From Clostridiales bacterium (GTDB lineage: Bacteria > Bacillota > Clostridia > Oscillospirales > CAG-272), in assembly GCA_016280525.1 (NCBI GenBank), contig JAEEGW010000230.1, forward strand, positions 1-7,740: 7,740 nucleotides of DNA. Reading direction: 5' to 3'. A program made the translations under genes and the position numbers. A model generated the notes under the pieces. It saw only the letters and a program-made list of their open reading frames with translations, searched no databases and was not told the origin of the DNA. Below are positions 5,241-7,740 of this stretch, piece after piece. Position 1 is the first letter of the stretch. The number at the start of each line of letters is the position of its first letter.

Positions 5241-6394
5241 GCGTTTTTGCGCCTGTATCTGACCTGCTCCGCGCGGCTCATGCGGCTCATAACGGCGCGC
5301 ATGTGGGCTTTTTCGCTTCTTTTTTCTCTGTGCTCCATGGCTTTAGCCGTTCTTACGCACACCGCGCCGGACGCGCCTTCATCCTTCTTCGGCCAGGTGA
5401 ACTGCTGATCGGGCGTATATCCCGGGAATTCAGCCGGTATAGCCGTCTTCAAAGCCGCTATGGCGCACTCCATCTGCTTTTCGTCCGGCTCTTTTGTCGT
5501 TATCCTCTGCACCCAAAGCCCCGGCTGCGATATCGCGCGAATGAGCCAGTTGTCGTGCTTGCCCGCAAATCTGATTATCTCGTACCCGAGCCCCGCCGTA
5601 AGCGGCAGAAGCGCTATTTTGGTAAGCGAGCGGAGTACAGCCGGCCAGCTCGACGGTATGAAACAGCCGATTATGATGCCGAGCAGTATCATAAAGAACA
5701 TGAACGACGTTCCGCATCTGGGATGGAATCTCTTGAATTTGGCAACGTTTTCCGGCGTTAAATCAAGTCCCGCCTCGTAGCAGAAAACCGCTTTATGCTC
5801 CGCGCCGTGATATTCAAACGTGCGGCGTATGTCTTTCATGAGCGAGATCAAGGACAGATAAACTAAGAATATTACTATTTTAAGTATGCCTTCGATAAGT
5901 GAAAACAGTATCCTGTGATCCGATAAAACGAATCTTCCGCCGCTTATCCAGCTGAACAGCGCTGAAAGTCCTTTGCCGGACGCGCTGGGTAAGAATATGA
6001 ACAAAGCGCCCGCGAGAATGAATCCAGCGACTATGCCCACTATCATTATCACCGTGGTAAGGCTCAAATGCAGTTTTTCGGACAGCCATTTTTCAAATTT
6101 TGACGGAGCTTCTTCTTCTAAACCGAGCGCCGCGGTGGACGCGTCCATAGTCGTATAAGACAGCTTCAGCATCTCCACGAAGTTGACTACGCCGCGGATT
6201 ATCGGAAAATCAAGCGCCTTATGTTTCTGCCTTGCGGATACGACGGTCTGTTTCGTCATTTTTATGGATCCGTCCGGCATGCGGGAGGCTATAGCCATAT
6301 TGTTCCCGCTCTTCATCATAACGCCTTCAAGCACCGCCTGACCGCCGACTTTGCCTAAGCGGCAGTTCATTACCTTTTTCTCTTTTTTTGCCAT
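5237..6394 (-). CDS. DUF1385 (YqhQ-like) membrane protein with basic C-terminal extension
   Basis: The N-terminal VGGQAVLEGVMMKSG (16-30) and the central EYHGAEHKAVFCYEAG (194-209) with FHPRCGTSFMFF (223-234) are the family signatures, giving high confidence for DUF1385. Four hydrophobic segments are visible at about 112-136, 162-186, 229-247 and 255-276, so it is an integral membrane protein. Its biochemical role is not established. The protein has 385 residues, compared with roughly 300 as I recall for the family. The excess is a C-terminal tail from about 320 whose last 40 residues are strongly Arg/Lys-rich and which may touch nucleic acid or membrane. The start at 6394 has AAAGGA 7 nt upstream, overlapping the end of the galactokinase gene 11 nt away. 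Its stop overlaps prmC, the usual clostridial partner. Confidence 0.92.
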   Translation of the reverse strand: MAKKEKKVMNCRLGKVGGQAVLEGVMMKSGNNMAIASRMPDGSIKMTKQTVVSARQKHKALDFPIIRGVVNFVEMLKLSYTTMDASTAALGLEEEAPSKFEKWLSEKLHLSLTTVIMIVGIVAGFILAGALFIFLPSASGKGLSALFSWISGGRFVLSDHRILFSLIEGILKIVIFLVYLSLISLMKDIRRTFEYHGAEHKAVFCYEAGLDLTPENVAKFKRFHPRCGTSFMFFMILLGIIIGCFIPSSWPAVLRSLTKIALLPLTAGLGYEIIRFAGKHDNWLIRAISQPGLWVQRITTKEPDEKQMECAIAALKTAIPAEFPGYTPDQQFTWPKKDEGASGAVCVRTAKAMEHREKRSEKAHMRAVMSRMSRAEQVRYRRKNA

Positions 6395-6405
6395 TTTATA
6401 ATCCT

Positions 6406-7680
6406 TTATATTATTCTCGCCGTTCCCTCCGCTCTTACGTGAAGCACGGAGCAGGAATCCGGGCCGAATATCCTTTCCATATTTGATTTATATTCATCCG
6501 TCAGAGCCGCCGGCACGTACGCCTGTACCGTTCCGGCAAAACCGCCGCCGTGAACTCTGTAAGCGGCAGATCTGCCCTTTAAGAATCCTTCCGTCATACA
6601 TAACGCGAGCGACAAGCCCTGCTCGGACGGGTTTTTAGTCGTGTAAACGTTCTGCAGGTATTTGTAGCTTGAATCGCCCGACCCGTTCGCCAACTTTAAA
6701 AACGTATCGATATCGCCGGACAGAAGCGCGTCTTTCTGCTCCTTTACTCTGTCGTTTTCGCGTATGAAATGTATAGCGCGCAAAGCCGCCCTGTCGCCGA
6801 GCTTTTCTCTTATCTCCGGCAGTTTTGATACTATATCGTCCTCGGTAAGTCCGCGCAGCGCCTTTTTGTCAAACAGCGCCGCAACGCCTTTCATCTCAGC
6901 CGGAACGGACGCGTAATCCTCGTTTAAATCTGCGTGATTTCCGCCGGTATTGACAATGCAGAGGTCGTAGCCCGCCGCCGTAAGATCGAACGGCACGGGA
7001 ACTATCTCCGGTTCATCTCCGCCGAAATCTATGTAAACGAATCCGCCGACCGCGCACGCGACCTGATCCATAAGCCCGCACGGCTTGCCGAAAAATTCGT
7101 TTTCCGCGTACTGCGAGATTTTTGCGATCTCCACGTCCGGGACGGCGTCGTTATTATACAGCACGGACAGGATATATCCTACCATATCTTCGAACGCCGC
7201 GGAGGAAGAAAGCCCGCTGCCTTTGAGCACGGTGGACGTCGTATACGCGCAGAATCCGCCCGTTTTATATTCTTTTTTCGCAAATCCGTCGCATACGCCG
7301 TATATTATGGCTTTTGAAGAATAGCGGAGTTTTTGGATCTCCGGCACATCGTCAAGCGGACAGACGTCCTCGTCAAACCCTTCGCTTTTTATGCGTATCA
7401 CGTTATCGGAGGTCTTTTTGACCACGGCTATGATGTCAACGTCGACCGACGCGGCAAGCACGCAGCCTTTGTTGTGGTCGGTATGGTTGCCGGATATCTC
7501 GCTCCTGCCGGAGACCGACAGGACGGCGCATTCTCCGTCACCGTAAAGATTTATGAAATTCTGCGCGGCGTCAATATAGCGCGACCTTTGCTTCATTACG
7601 TTTTTCTGTCCGTAAAGCTCCGCAAAGCGCTTGTCCGCACCGCCGTTTTCAATGAATGAGATCAGTTTACTGCTGTGCAT
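6406..7680 (-). CDS. galK: Galactokinase-family GHMP kinase (clostridial GNHTDH type)
   Basis: The product should phosphorylate galactose at C1 using ATP, the first Leloir step. Numbered from ATG 7680 (424 residues) it shows the galactokinase motif GRSEISGNHTDHNKG (58-72), GHMP motif 2 GSGLSSSAA (154-162), the catalytic-Asp motif CGLMDQ (Asp205) and motif 3 VHGGGFAGT (376-384). E. coli GalK has about 380 residues. In the first motif the usual Glu of GEHTD is Asn, a form I associate with clostridial galactokinases. An alternative ATG at 7695 adds five residues, but it would leave a leader of only about 8 nt with no Shine-Dalgarno; 7680 has a weak GGGA 9 nt ahead and a more family-like N-terminus, so I prefer it with moderate confidence. 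No galT, galE or sugar transporter is in the window. The substrate could be another hexose. Confidence 0.88.
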   Translation of the reverse strand: MHSSKLISFIENGGADKRFAELYGQKNVMKQRSRYIDAAQNFINLYGDGECAVLSVSGRSEISGNHTDHNKGCVLAASVDVDIIAVVKKTSDNVIRIKSEGFDEDVCPLDDVPEIQKLRYSSKAIIYGVCDGFAKKEYKTGGFCAYTTSTVLKGSGLSSSAAFEDMVGYILSVLYNNDAVPDVEIAKISQYAENEFFGKPCGLMDQVACAVGGFVYIDFGGDEPEIVPVPFDLTAAGYDLCIVNTGGNHADLNEDYASVPAEMKGVAALFDKKALRGLTEDDIVSKLPEIREKLGDRAALRAIHFIRENDRVKEQKDALLSGDIDTFLKLANGSGDSSYKYLQNVYTTKNPSEQGLSLALCMTEGFLKGRSAAYRVHGGGFAGTVQAYVPAALTDEYKSNMERIFGPDSCSVLHVRAEGTARII

Positions 7681-7709
7681 ACATATTTTTCCCATTATAA
7701 TTTTTTATC

Positions 7710-7738
7710 ATTATATCAAACAAAAATATAATAGTCAA
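7710..7738 (-). promoter_or_regulatory. Sigma-A-type promoter for the galactokinase-to-murI operon
   Basis: On the minus strand TTGACT (7738-7733) and TATAAT (7715-7710) are separated by exactly 17 bp. Transcription would begin near 7703, giving a leader of about 23 nt to ATG 7680. The region is AT-rich, so some chance matching is possible, but sequence and spacing are both near consensus. No operator palindrome is obvious. The region upstream is outside the window. Confidence 0.7.
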
Positions 7739-7740
7739 TA

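Noticed and set aside
5303..5761. Plus-strand open frame of 152 codons opposite the DUF1385 gene
   Set aside because: It is an antisense shadow of a gene with clear family motifs; no motif or credible start context of its own. The same applies to the other plus-strand frames opposite the minus-strand genes.

Overview
The window reads as a chromosomal segment of an anaerobic Clostridia-type member of the Bacillota, probably an uncultured gut lineage near Oscillospirales or Christensenellales. This placement is an inference. It rests on the DUF1385-prmC gene pair, a galactokinase whose phosphate-binding motif reads GNHTDH (a form I associate with clostridial galactokinases), AGAGG/AAAGGA ribosome-binding sites, and a consensus sigma-A promoter. 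No rRNA, tRNA, integrase, transposase or CRISPR array is visible.

All eight genes lie on the minus strand, so the window is read from right to left. Block A (about 7740 to 2621) begins with a near-consensus promoter (TTGACT, 17 bp, TATAAT). It then runs through five closely packed genes: a galactokinase-family GHMP kinase, a DUF1385 membrane protein, the release-factor glutamine methyltransferase PrmC, D-alanine--D-alanine ligase, and glutamate racemase. Junctions are 11 nt, ATGA overlap, ATGA overlap and 2 nt, as expected of one translationally coupled operon. The last two genes supply D-Ala-D-Ala and D-Glu for peptidoglycan precursors.

Block B (2620 to 2203) is a 418-bp non-coding interval unlike the rest of the window. 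It holds four different hairpins, each preceded by an identical TCGATAT linker, then a large imperfect hairpin, a six-run G-rich tract with G-quadruplex potential, several more small perfect hairpins, and two AT-rich heptamer tracts on either side of a perfect GGGAGGGG/CCCCTCCC hairpin. It looks like a composite of repeat elements and is the most unusual part of the window.

Block C (2202 to 1, running off the left edge) is a second tightly coupled group. It contains a small protein of the sensory-rhodopsin-transducer (ASRT) family, a THUMP-domain RNA methyltransferase of the YpsC/RlmL type, and the N-terminal 235 residues of an M29 aminopeptidase (AmpS/PepS type). Junctions are TGATG and ATGA. 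No rhodopsin gene is present, so the ASRT-family protein must do something else here.

The genes themselves are mostly housekeeping. The points worth a second look are the hairpin array and G-rich tract, the ASRT-family gene in a translation/proteolysis setting, a galactokinase at the head of a cell-wall operon, and active-site-proximal substitutions in MurI and Ddl.
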